Source: Tricholoma matsutake (lineage: Eukaryota > Basidiomycota > Agaricomycetes > Agaricales > Tricholomataceae). From it: DNA of 64,000 nucleotides. A program made the position numbers and the translations under genes. The stretch lies in the NCBI GenBank assembly GCA_026075535.2, contig AP026540.1:12462001-12526000 (forward strand), written 5' to 3'. Positions 10,932 to 21,526 of the stretch are shown piece by piece. The notes beneath the pieces were generated by a model that was given only the letters and a program-made list of their open reading frames with translations, did not search any database and was not told where the DNA came from. The stretch's first letter is position 1, and every line of letters begins with the position of its first letter.

Positions 10932-12398
10932 TCAAACTAGGCTAGTTGCGCCTTTTGGAGGTGGTTCTTCCGTAAGCGTATCCTCGGACGATGCTGTATT
11001 GGGCCTTTGTGTAGCGAGAGTAGACCTAGAGTCCACCGGGGGCTCCAAGCTATGTCCTGAGTGTGATAGCAAGACAGGAAGCGTTGTATGGGTGTGGGAG
11101 GTTAGCGAGTCAGTCAGGTGGGTATGCTGGGGTGCTGAACCCAAGCGGTTGACTGTGGTAAACTTTGCGCCGACACGCCGTGTGGACTGACCATACCCCA
11201 GCTCGTTGGCCTCTGTGTCGGTGAGGAATGGAGTTGGGACGAAAGATTTTTCGTCTGTGGAACCGGAAAGACATTAGTCGCTGTGCCTTGCATAAGAGAG
11301 TGTCGAGAGGACGTACAAACTGGACTGCCTATAGGGTCTGGCTCCACTGTCAAGTCGACAGGTCCATGACGTGGGGGTCTGCGCTGTCTTTTGAGTAGAT
11401 AGAGGAGATAGATTCCAACGGCGAGGATGAATGGGATGACAGTGGCGACGACAATTCCTGCCGTTGCTCCTGGCGATAGGCGCCCCCGCTTCAATGAAGA
11501 GGATCTGGGAGCTGTGCCAGTTGTGGTTGACGAGATCAACACACTCGTTGATGACATCATAGGTGTTGAGTCGGTGGGACTTGAATCGCCGGCCAACGAC
11601 ACTCTAGAAAGCCAATCAAATCTCGTACAATCGGTTGAGAACATTCGAGAGACCATACATCGGCGTCGAGGAAGGATGAGTGTAACCCGGATTGTCCGGT
11701 TCAGTTGTGGTTTTTCTATAGACAGCAGGAGAATAAGATGACAATGATAAGTAACAGAACAGCCAACGACAAACCCAGCCCCCCCTGTTTGGGCAACGAC
11801 CAGAAAGACGGCGTTCAGAAGGATCAGAACAACTAGGAAATTGAGCATGAAACCATCGTTATTGCCTCTCATGACGCCAAGGGTACTCCAGGCTGTAAAT
11901 TAATACAAGGAACGAGGACCCCCCTAAGGGGCTTGAAGATATCTGAAGGTCAAGACGACTGCAAAGGGGGGGAAGAAGGGGAATATCTTCGCAGAGTGAG
12001 GTCGAGACGGGAGTAGATAGACCATCCACCGTTCCAGTGACATCAGAAGACGGGTGATTGACTTCCAAATGCCCAGGCCCTAACAAGGAAATTGTCAACA
12101 TGTTGATCGCAACGTGTTGGCCCACCTGCCAACCGTGAACATCACTAGTCTCAGTTGGGCGCCATTCGGAGAGGCGGTGCTTTCTGTGAATAGAACTTCG
12201 GAACTGCATGGGATCTTCAAACGATAATTGTGATATGGAAAAAGCAGTTCTCAGCGTCTGACAAAACAGTTCCTGTGAATCAGTGATGATTCCGCAGTAG
12301 AAATTCTGGCTGATCCTGCGAGTCGAAGATATAGCTTCCCACCAGATTCCCGACTTCCCCGCATAGCGAAAACCGAAATAGCTCCAAGGAGACTTCAT
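10932..12398 (-). CDS. Probable single-pass membrane protein with secreted ectodomain (exons unresolved)
   Basis: The best-supported part is the frame 11872-11114. It has a hydrophobic leader (FLVVLILLNAVFLVVAQ), a Ser/Thr-rich stalk (SSTSVLISSTTTG) and one strong membrane segment, AGIVVATVIPFILAVGIYLL. KRQRRPP on the cytoplasmic side is followed by a Ser/Pro/Gln-rich tail. A second frame, 11144-10932, could continue the tail after splicing. Upstream (12398-11860) another frame contains YIFDSQDQPEFLLRN and SDAENCFFHITIIV, so a split extracellular domain is likely. Such stalk-TM-basic proteins are common in Agaricomycetes and mostly uncharacterised. The exact exon chain could not be fixed. Confidence 0.5.
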
Positions 12399-12399
12399 A

Positions 12400-13411
12400 A
12401 AATCATATGTCGCGGACTACTAGAGGAAGAGAAACATAGTGATTTATTAGAAGTGGTGCCTTTCGTAAGTTAGTGGTAGCACTAAACACCAGCTCGGCAT
12501 GCAGCGGGTGAGAGACTCACAATGTTAACTCCCGGGGTTAGATAAGGAGCAGATGAACGTTTGAACGACCGCAGACTCGCTCTCGGAGAGCAACACGTGC
12601 CATCATGTTCACACTGTGACATATTCCGATTTGCTCCTGGCGCCACGGCTAGAATTGTTTCACTGGCAAGGGACTCTATCCCATCGGCTGGTAATTTGGA
12701 CCATGGACGTTACGGAGGCCCTTCTCGACTTCTTGAAGCCCCACGGCCAGTTGACAGCTTCGGTGAAAATTTGGTGAAAATTATAATTATGTAATATAAC
12801 GGTTACGCATTAGATGACACTCTTGGAAGTAAAATGGCCTTTGACACTTCTACTGTCTTGTTCATGACTTTGGAATTCTTTGGGCATTACATAGTATGTT
12901 TTGTTATGGCGAAGTTGTGTTGTTGTCGCGATTGTGCCCCTTTGGACTCATGTGATCTTATTCATCCTTGTGACTGAACCTTATCCAATGCTTACAATGC
13001 TTTTATCATGACGCTGTATCCGCGCTCAGTCGAGAATACACCGCGGTCCTGTCAACTTGCGTAACCACGCCAGTGTAGCCTAATTGACGATGGCAGGCTT
13101 CCACGCAAACTCGCAACTTTGCGTTAGAGCACATGGCAGCTTGATGGCAGCACCTATTCTGAATATTTGGGGTAAGCTGTAGCAAACCAGACACCAAACG
13201 GGTTATCAGATCGCTTATATTCGGGACATTCCGACCGACCGGTACTATCAGCACGGAGTTGCAAAATTTTGAGCAAATAGACCGTTATGACTCATCGGCT
13301 TCACTTTTCTTTAATCAGACTCGAGGATTTACTACCTCAGCTAGGTGCTTATAATATCAGTTTCTTTTGTGGAATCCTCTCGGAAGGAAGCCGGATGGCC
13401 AGATCCCAAAA
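12400..13411. other. Intergenic region, no gene recognised
   Basis: Short ORFs on both strands (for example at 12561-12794 and 13254-13006) carry no recognisable motif and no convincing splice signals. This stretch separates the host island from the transposon block that starts at 13.8 kb. Confidence 0.4.
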
Positions 13412-13465
13412 ACAGGGAGTTGCAAAACCTTCATCACGGTGTGTCTGCATTTTGCAACTCCCTGT
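13412..13465. repeat. Perfect 16-bp inverted repeat (hairpin)
   Basis: ACAGGGAGTTGCAAAA (13412-13427) is followed after 22 nt by its exact reverse complement (13450-13465). A further TTTTGCAAC lies just beyond. No target duplication was identified. It could be a foldback remnant of a small transposon. Confidence 0.6.
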
Positions 13466-13827
13466 CATTTTGCAACCCAGTACACATAATAGCACACTGT
13501 TTCCTTTGCATTTCCTTTGTGTTTCCTTTTTGTAGAGTTGGGAGATAACTCCTTTGATCACAAATATTGACTTTGAAAGGCTTCCGAGAGGCAGCTAGAG
13601 TGTATTGATTCTCAAATTGACTCCCTACTTAGGCCTTAGTGTACTTGAATAATTATGATGGGAGTGTCAGAGTTTTAATTTACCATATGATGGTTAGTTG
13701 GTCCCTGCCCCGAGCCAGGAGCCTCTTAATTCTATTGTGGAAGTCACATGATAAGTCAGCCCATAGCTATTACTTAGCAAAGATGCACATAGAAACACAA
13801 CAGCAGCCTTGCAAGGGTTGTGTGAGC

Positions 13828-14186
13828 TAGGGTTGTGGAAAATATTCTGGCCTGGTAAATCATAAGGGGTCCATTTCCAAGCTGTAATTTACCAGTAAAT
13901 TACTGGTAAAATATTGCACTTGATCAATTCATGTGATTTTTAGTAGGCATGTCAAAGATTTCCAGTGCTTGCCTGCATCCAGCTGCATGGACTTGCATTC
14001 TAGCTATCTACTATAGTTCTCACAATCATGATTCGGTCTGTGGGGACGATGCATAATCAACACCAGGATTCCAGAAGTATCACAGACAACATTACACATG
14101 AGTTGGTAAATTACTACTTCGAGACTTGGGTGGTAATTTACCAGTAAATTACCAGTAAATAAATACCTATTTTTTTCACAACCCTA
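13828..14186. mobile_element. Small hAT-type MITE, copy E
   Basis: It is 359 bp long. The ends are TAGGGTTGTGGAAAA and the complement of TAGGGTTGTGAAAAA, flanked by a perfect 8-bp duplication GTGTGAGC (13820-13827 and 14187-14194). Inside, palindromic units of TTTACCAGTAAATTAC type occur near both ends. The TAGGG end and 8-bp duplication point to hAT. The end sequence differs from the TAGTGTT family, so it is a separate subfamily. The copia-2 target duplication starts only 4 bp after this element's right duplication. Confidence 0.85.
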
Positions 14187-14202
14187 GTGTGAGCACCCTT
14201 AA

Positions 14203-14548
14203 TGTTGGAATCGCACCGTGAGTCCATAACACTTCTGATGTGTTTGATGCGTGTGCTATTTTTAGCATTCCCTTTGATCCGCATGGTCGGTTTGTGTTTA
14301 AGTTTCCCCTTGTCTCTTTTCCTTTGACACACATCCTTTTGTTACGCATTACACATATATATATCTTCAGTAGTTTACTTTATCACCTCAGTCACTTATC
14401 CAGAGACTGAGGTGAGCTATATTTACTATACATATTTATTGATGCATACTTACTCTACTACAACAGTTGTTTATACTAGGTATAGTACAGATTAATACAG
14501 TCACTTATCCAGAGACTGAGTTGTTTATACTAGGATTTACTTTCTACA
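14203..14548 (+). repeat. 5' LTR of copia-2
   Basis: TATA-like ATATATAT lies at about 14355-14363, some 30 bp before E1. E1 is 14389-14411, the intron-like segment GTGAGC...CAACAG is 14412-14466 (55 nt), and E2 TTGTTTATACTAGG is 14467-14480. A 17-nt linker runs 14481-14497. E1 is then repeated at 14498-14520, joined directly to E2 at 14521-14534. The 37-nt joined copy is identical to E1+E2 without the intron. The last 14 nt, ATTTACTTTCTACA, are the U5 end. Confidence 0.95.
14412..14466 (+). other. Intron-like segment in the copia-2 5' LTR leader
   Basis: It is 55 nt, starts GTGAGC, ends ACAACAG and has an ACTTACT word upstream of the acceptor that could serve as branch site. Its length and signals match the introns of neighbouring host genes. 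Removing it produces exactly the sequence found again at 14498-14534. Equivalent segments are at 19514-19568 (3' LTR), 5795-5847 (copia-1) and 27017-27068 (solo LTR). Confidence 0.8.
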
Positions 14549-14559
14549 GGTTATGGGCC
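14549..14559 (+). promoter_or_regulatory. Primer-binding site for an initiator tRNA-Met half molecule
   Basis: GGTTATGGGCC directly follows the 5' LTR. From memory of the eukaryotic initiator tRNA-Met anticodon arm, this is its complement around the CAU anticodon. It is the same kind of internal tRNA primer site used by Drosophila copia. The tRNA 3' end would not pair here. Confidence 0.75.
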
Positions 14560-14758
14560 ATTCTCGTTGTCTTTGAACAACGGGAGAAAGTATCCTAGCC
14601 ACTCGACGTTCTGCTTTGTCATACCTTCTGATCCATTTCCCCGATCATTTTTGATCTCGGATCAATTCCTTTGTCTTTCACGGACCCGGCTGCTCTACCA
14701 TTGCGTCTCTCTCATCTCCCTTTGCACACTCGTTGTCCACTGACCTCGGTTTTCTATC

Positions 14759-17700
14759 ATGGGTACCGATACTGTTGATCCCCCGTCCATTTCCCCTATC
14801 AAACTTTCTGTGCAATATACTGGGGAGAAGCTCGACAAACTTAAATCAAATTACAAAGAATGGTGCGAGGAGATTATTATTGCTTTATCATTAAACGGCC
14901 TTTATGAGTATGTTATGGGTGGAATACCTGAGCCCACTTCTACTGAACTCTGAGCGCTTGCCAACTGGAAGGCGAATTCCCGCCTCGCATATGCGTTTAT
15001 CGTGTCCAGTGTCTCTCCATCTGAGCATAAATTCCTGGACATTAAAGTAGGCCCTGATGCGAACTGGAAAATTCTCCAGGACCGTCACCAGAAGGAAGGC
15101 CCCGTTCGGCAGGTCCAGCTCTTACAACAAGCGCTTTCCATCCAGTGTACAAAGGACACACCACTCCCCGAGATGGCAGAAAAGATTTGCGCGTTAATTG
15201 AACGCGCTTTTGCCATGGGTGATATACAGGCCAATCTTCTTTGTTGCATCGCTCTCCTTAATTCCCTTAGTGATAATTTTCCACATGCTCGCTCCATTAT
15301 TTCATGGGATATTGCTGCTTCTTCCCTCTCAGCTCCATATGGCTCGAAGGATATCAAATTATTTCTGGAGAACGAACAATCACTACTTGAGAATGATCAG
15401 TGTGGTGGTTCCAAAAACCATGCTGCTTTTACCGCACAGTCCAAATCTTCCAAGCTCCCTAATGCACCAATCTGCACCAACACTAACTGTGGGAAACTTG
15501 GCCACATGAAACAATATTGCATTAAACCTGGCAGTGGTATGGCTGGGAAATCACTCAAGGAGTCGATCGCTGCTCACAGGGCTGCCCATGAGAAGAAATC
15601 CTTACTGGCTGGCACTACGAAGGTTCCTATTACTGTGAAGGACATTAATGGTTGTGCCTTCACTGTCATGGTCGACCCCAATATTCCTACCCCACCTGCA
15701 CTGGAATTTGCCGGGCTTGCTCACGACCCGCTGCCTTTAGACCCTTCGGACGCGCTGGAATATGAAGGATGGGTTGCTGTGGAGGAGGAGCTCACCACTA
15801 CAGTGGACTGGAAACACCATACATCACCCATCCCTGACAATGCGCTCACCGTGGAACCCCTTTCACAGACTTGTCGCTCACGCATCACCTTAGACGCTCT
15901 CCCCTTTATTATTGACTCTGGGGCTACAGTACATATATCCCCTGACAAGTCTGACTTCCTCACCTTACGACCCATTTCACCTCACTCTGTCAGAGGTGTC
16001 GGTGGTTCATCTATTGATGCTGTCGGTGTTGGTGATATACAGCTAAGAATAGCCTGGGGCGCATCAATTATTTTACGTAATGCCCTCTACATCCCAAAAT
16101 CGGCAGTTTGGCTGATCTCAGTGGGCACGCTGGCCGACAACTCTAATGCTGTCGCACATTTTGACAGTAACACATGCTGGTTCACTGATAAATCCTCCGG
16201 GGCCTTCATAGCTCGTGGATTGCGCATATCTAGAAAGCTTTACATGCTCAACATTGCATCGGCCCAGGCTGATCACACGCTAACAGTTCACAATACCCCT
16301 ACTCTCGAGACATGGCATCGTTGTCTGGGTCATGCAAATTACCAGGCACTCTGGGATATGGCCAAGAAGGGTGCTTTCACTGGTGCACTGCTCGCTTCAT
16401 TGCAAAAATTACCTAAATGTGATTCCTGTGTCCTTGGCAAGCAGACCAAGTCTCCAGTCCCCAAGAAACATCAGGAGGGACCAGGCCATAAGGTGACAAG
16501 GAAGCTGGAAAAGGTGTGGGTGGATCTATCTGGACCACATTCAGTAACGTCGCATGCAGGGAACCATTATATCATGGATATAGTAGACGACTACACCTCA
16601 TTCCCATGGTCTATACCATTGCAAAATAAAGATGATGCTTTCATGGAACTTAAAGCTTGGGAACTTGCCCAGGAGAATGAAACCGGCCTCAAAGTCGGGA
16701 CCTATATCACCGATAACAGTGAACTTAAATCGCACGAAATAAAGGAGTGGTTGAAGACTCATGGTATTGATCAGCGTTTCACAGCACCTCACACCTCGGC
16801 TCACATAGGCCATGTTGAGTGAATGCATAGGATGCTTATGGCTAAAGCACGCACTATGCGAATATATGCTGGTCTGCCCGCTTATTTGTGGGACGAGTTC
16901 TACCTCACAGCTGCCCACTTGCACGCCAAGACTACGACCCATTCACTAGCAAGCCTAACGCCTTGGGAATTATGGTACGAGAGAAAACCTGATTATTCTT
17001 ATCTTTGGGAGATAGGTTGCAGGGTGTTTGTGCTTATCCCAGGAAAGGATAATCCCAAGATACTTGAACGATCCATCAAATGCATCTTGATAGGCTAGGA
17101 GCCAAAATCAAAAGCATATCGCTGTTATAACCGCGCAATGTGTAAGGTTCATATTTCATATCATGTCCGCTTTCTTGAGAGCCATGAAGGCTATTCACCA
17201 CCTTCAATTGATGAATTAGGAGAGGATGATAATATTGGGTCCAGTGGTAGTCTACCCACATTCCTTGGTCCTATTTTACAGCAAGATGATGATGTTGAGT
17301 CTTCTCATGAATTCACTCTCCCTGATGCGCCCTCTAATAGTTTCACGACACCGCCACCGCCACCTGTCACCCAGCCTATTCGTCGATCTACCCATGTTCT
17401 AATACCCACAGACAAAAACCCCAATGGTGGCCCTGCTATTACTAGAACAGTGGCTGCAGTGCAAGAATCATTGGAGAGTGCTGTGCATGTAAAGGAGGCG
17501 CGGCGGGAGCGTCGGGCTGCTATTGTGGCTGCACGATCGGATCACATTACAGATCAATCCTCCGATCATGATCGTGATGACATGGAAGAACTCCAACAAT
17601 CATTTCATAATCTTGATTTGGGTGATCAAGCGCATCAATTTCAGGCCCTGATCTTGGAAATGGTAGATTTTGATCCGGAGTCACTTCAATTTGAGGATGA

Positions 17701-19261
17701 GCCAAAAACACGGGATGAAGCCAGAAGATCTGTTGATGCAACGCGATGGGAGCGTGGATATCTGGAGGAATTGAACTCATTGAAAGAAATGGGGGTATAC
17801 AAACTAATACCTAGGTCAGAGGTTCCACTAGGGAAACGTATTAGGCGTGGGAGACCGATTTTCCACATTAAGCGCAATGAGGCGGGTACCCCTATTAGAT
17901 GGAAGGTATGCCTAGTCTTCAGAGGAAATGAACAAATTTATGGCAGGGACTACACCAAAACTACCTCACCGACTGCGCGCATGGAATCATGGTGGATTCT
18001 CTTACACACTTGGCTGGAACACACAACAGGTCGACATAAAGATGGCCTTTCTTTACAGCTTACTTCTGGACGATGAAATTCAATATATGCAGCAGCCTGC
18101 TGGTTTTGAGGAGCAGGGCAAGGAGGACTGGATTTGGCAACTACAGTGTGGCTTATATGGTATGAAACAGAGTGGGCGCATTTGGAATCAGACCCTTAAC
18201 GCGCAGATGCTAAATTGGGGATTCACCCGCCTCTCATGCGAGTCCTGTATCTATTACCGTAAAACTGACACTGGTACAATTATCGCTGCTGTCCATGTCG
18301 ACGACTATCTAACCATCGCCGACTCCAAGGACGAAAACAAGTGCTTCAAGAACTAGATGCGCAAAGTATGGACTATCTCCGAATTGGGGATGGCACATTT
18401 ATTATGGGTATTGCTGTCTCATGGGACCAAGACATGTGTACTGTTGCACTTTCACAGACTGCTCTTATTGACAAAATAGTGGAACAGTTTGGTCAGAAAG
18501 AAGCACACCCCATTTCTGCCCCATTGGACCCTGGTTCGAAACTATGGCGCTCCAATCTGCAATGTATGTCCCAGGATGCCAGGAACACCCTGGCCAAGCT
18601 TCCCTACCGCTCTCTTGTCGGATGCTTATTGTACTTGGCAATATCTATGCGTCCCGACATTTCTTATGCAGTACAACAGCTCTCTCAATACCTTGATTCA
18701 TACTCCTTAGAACACTGGAGTGCTGCTATATGGCTAGTATGTTATCTAAAGGGAACTAGGGACTTCAAGCTTTATCTGGGCGGACAGAACCCCATTCTCC
18801 TGCATGCCTATAGTGACTCCGACTGGGCTAATTGCCATGACACTCATCGCAGCATTGGGGGATACATGTGCTCTCTTGGCTCAGGCGCAGTGTCTTGGGC
18901 AGCACATAAACAGAAGGTAGTGGCAGCTTCCACCTGTGAAGCAGAATACATAGCGGTGTTTGAGACCACAAAGGAATGCATCTGGTTGTGTACACTACTA
19001 CACACTATTGATTTTCATCAAAACTTGCCTACTACCATCCTCTGCGACAACAACACTACGAAGACTTTATCCGAGGACCCATTACTTCATTCACGTGTTA
19101 AGCACATCGACATCAAATATCATTTCCTATGCAAGCATGTACAGTTGGGCGACCTAGCTATCACTTACATCCACACCTGTGACAATGTAGCTGACATGTT
19201 TACTAAAGCCCTGGAACCTAAACATTTCGCCATCCTTCGTGCATCTCTTGGCCTTCATTAG
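14759..19261 (+). pseudogene. copia-2 gag-pol polyprotein, broken
   Basis: One frame runs from ATG 14759 to about 18008. It holds gag with a CCHC-like knuckle (CTNTNCGKLGHMKQYC); protease FIIDSGATVHIS; pre-integrase WHRCLGH...CDSC; integrase D (VWVDLSGP), D (YITDNSE) and E (HIGHVE); and reverse transcriptase start YGRDYTKTTSPTARMESW. RT continues in another frame with AAVHVDDYL (the YxDD equivalent), then RNase H SDSDWANC and CEAEYIA to the stop at 19261. Lesions are TGA at 14951, TGA at 16820 (TGG in copia-1), TAG near 17096, a deletion near 18008, TAG at 18353, and loss of one T near 18400. It is not functional as it stands. Confidence 0.93.
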
Positions 19262-19292
19262 TGGGATTCCATGCAAGGAGGAGTGTATTCAC

Positions 19293-19304
19293 GGTGAGGA
19301 GGAG
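19293..19304 (+). promoter_or_regulatory. Polypurine tract of copia-2
   Basis: GGTGAGGAGGAG lies directly before the 3' LTR, the expected plus-strand primer. The same tract occurs before the copia-1 LTR. Confidence 0.8.
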
Positions 19305-19650
19305 TGTTGGAATCACACCGTGAGTCCATAACACTTTTGATGTGTTTGATGCGTGTGCTATTTTTAGTATTCCCTTTGATCCGCATGGTCGGTTTGTGTT
19401 TAAGTTTCCCCTTGTCTCTTTTCCTTTGACACACATCCTTTTGTTATGCATTACACGTATATATATCTTCAGTAGTTTACTTTATCACCTCAGTCACTTA
19501 TCCAGAGACTGAGGTGAGCTATATTTACTATACATATTTATTGACGTGTACTTACTCTACTACAACAGTTGTTTATACTAGGTATAGTACAGATTAATAC
19601 AGTCACTTATCCAGAGACTGAGTTGTTTATACTAGGATTTACTTTCTACA
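19305..19650 (+). repeat. 3' LTR of copia-2
   Basis: It is the same length as the 5' LTR, with eight differences, all C/T or G/A. Three fall inside the intron-like segment. None falls in either copy of E1 or E2. Confidence 0.95.
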
Positions 19651-19655
19651 CTTAA

Positions 19656-20469
19656 TAGTGCCACTCCACCATAACTACACCAGCACTTGTAAAATAATTG
19701 CTCTCACCTCAACTTTGACTTATAGGTGTTAAGTACTGAGCTGGATGGGGAAGTCATTGGATTTCTGGTTGTACCTGGATGATAGAAGTTGCAGAGGATG
19801 GATTGAGTAAGGCAGGGAATCCGATGGAAATCTGGGGCAGGGTTTACTTGATGTGTCATACCAAGTGGGGGAGCAGAAAGGACTTGGCTTCAACTTATAA
19901 GAAGTTGCACCCTTCTCCTTGTCAAGTGTCCTAATTTCAAGACAAGGGTAAGGAGGATGACCAGAGGTCCAGAGAATTTCTGGATAGGATGAGCAAGAGT
20001 TGGAGATAGACTTAAGAGAGTAATTGGAGTTTTTAAATAGGATAGAATTAAGTGGGAGACTTGGTTGATTTACAAACTGCTAATACAAGACAAAAGTAGC
20101 TAGCTTAAATACTAAAGTCCAGAGGCGATAGGGGTTTCCAAGGCTGTGATAATTGCAAACTGGCTTCTGAGATAAATAACCTGAAACCATTTCATCGAAT
20201 TGGAAATGAGGGAATTTCACCTCTAGGCAGTGCTGCTGATAGGAGGTGGGCTGTGATGCAAGGTGGCTGGGAAGGGGGGCGGAAAATGATTGGAAATCTG
20301 GTCGAGAGAATCAGTCTTGACAATAGGTATAAATAGAGCAAGAAAGAACTTGTTGAAGAGCCCCCAGAACTGGTGCTTACTGCTTGTTGAGATCTGCATG
20401 TCATCACTTACTACCCCAACAGCTTGACAACAACATCCATCAGCATCTACCCTCACTGCTCTGCTTCTA
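19656..20469. other. No gene recognised; right flank of copia-2
   Basis: AT-rich sequence without convincing ORFs. It continues the pre-insertion sequence from 14202. It may include the decayed 5' part of the copia relic that becomes recognisable at 20.47 kb. Confidence 0.35.
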
Positions 20470-21010
20470 TTAAAAGAGATTGAATATGAAGGTTGGCTTG
20501 CAACTGAGGAGGAGCTGGTTATATCCATGGATTGGACTACCAACATGGCCCCACCAACTGAAGACACATTCAGCATCACAGCCCTTCAGCAAACTCTATG
20601 CACATCCATTTCCCTTGATGTGCACCCTTTCTATGTCAACACAGGAGCCACCATCCACATTTCCCAAGAATGGACTGACTTCATCACATTATGGCTGATC
20701 AATCCATGTGTTGTTAAAGGAGTAGACAGATCAACCATCACTGCCATAGACATTGGAGACATCAAACTCAGAATAGCTAAGGGCATGTTAATAACCCCTT
20801 AGAGTCCAACACTGCTCTGAGTCATGCAACTATTGATGCTTGATTGATGCATAGATTTGGTGTGTATTGCTACAAAGTCTCTGAGGTCAGTGAAAAGGTC
20901 TCTTTGCTGGCAATAGTACAAGTCATCAACAACAGTAATGAAGCCTACCAGCAACTGCTGGTGCAGGAATCACATGAGCCATTGGTGATCTTGGTCAGCT
21001 GAGTCACATT
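20470..21010 (+). pseudogene. Copia relic (protease region)
   Basis: The frame around 20480-20802 reads EYEGWLATEEELV...TFSITAL and FYVNTGATIHIS, matching the gag-protease part of copia-2 at 15760-16060. In the protease motif D-T/S-G-A the catalytic Asp has become Asn (VNTGAT). Weak similarity continues to about 21.0 kb with stops. No LTR is associated. Confidence 0.7.
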
Positions 21011-21526
21011 ACCCTATTTGGAAGTATATTCCCATGCAAGTTAGTTAGTTAGTTCCCCAGTTGTGGTCCTTTCAACCCAATATGCTTATTTTTTTCTGAC
21101 ACCCCTTGATTATACTTAGTACCAATAATTTACTGGGCATTGCTGGTGCTGGGGTGCCAATGGGTTTGAAACTCTGCTGCACACATCTTCAATGCCTCCT
21201 CGCCCTGCAGCAAACTTTGCTTGAAAAAAATCTGTGTGCAGCAGCTGTCTAGAGTGATCATGAGAGCCCATGAGAACAGCAGGAACATGTGTCCCAGCCA
21301 TTGTAGATCTGTAAAAATAGAATAAGAATCCATTGATTTCACGTAGTTTTCATGTACACCACTGCAGGTCCTGCAATGAGTGCAACACAGCTGAAATGTG
21401 CTCAAAATATTGAGCTGTCAGTGGCCTACCCATATCTCTTCAAAAGATACAGTAAGCTCCACCCCAAAATTCAAGTCTATTTCACTACAAAGCATAGCTG
21501 GCTCAGATCATTAAGTTATTAGGTAG

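Larger units (their letters stand above)
14203..19650 (+). mobile_element. copia-2: structurally complete Ty1/copia retrotransposon (5,448 bp)
   Basis: The two LTRs are 346 bp each (14203-14548 and 19305-19650), with TG...CA ends. A perfect 5-bp duplication CTTAA flanks them (14198-14202 and 19651-19655). A primer-binding site follows the 5' LTR, and a purine tract (about 19293-19304) precedes the 3' LTR. The LTRs differ at eight sites, all transitions (about 2.3%). The polyprotein frame contains stops and two frameshifts, so this copy is non-autonomous now. Confidence 0.95.

Noticed and set aside
11427..11741. Plus-strand 104-aa ORF
   Set aside because: It is antisense to the better supported membrane protein with leader, stalk and membrane segment.
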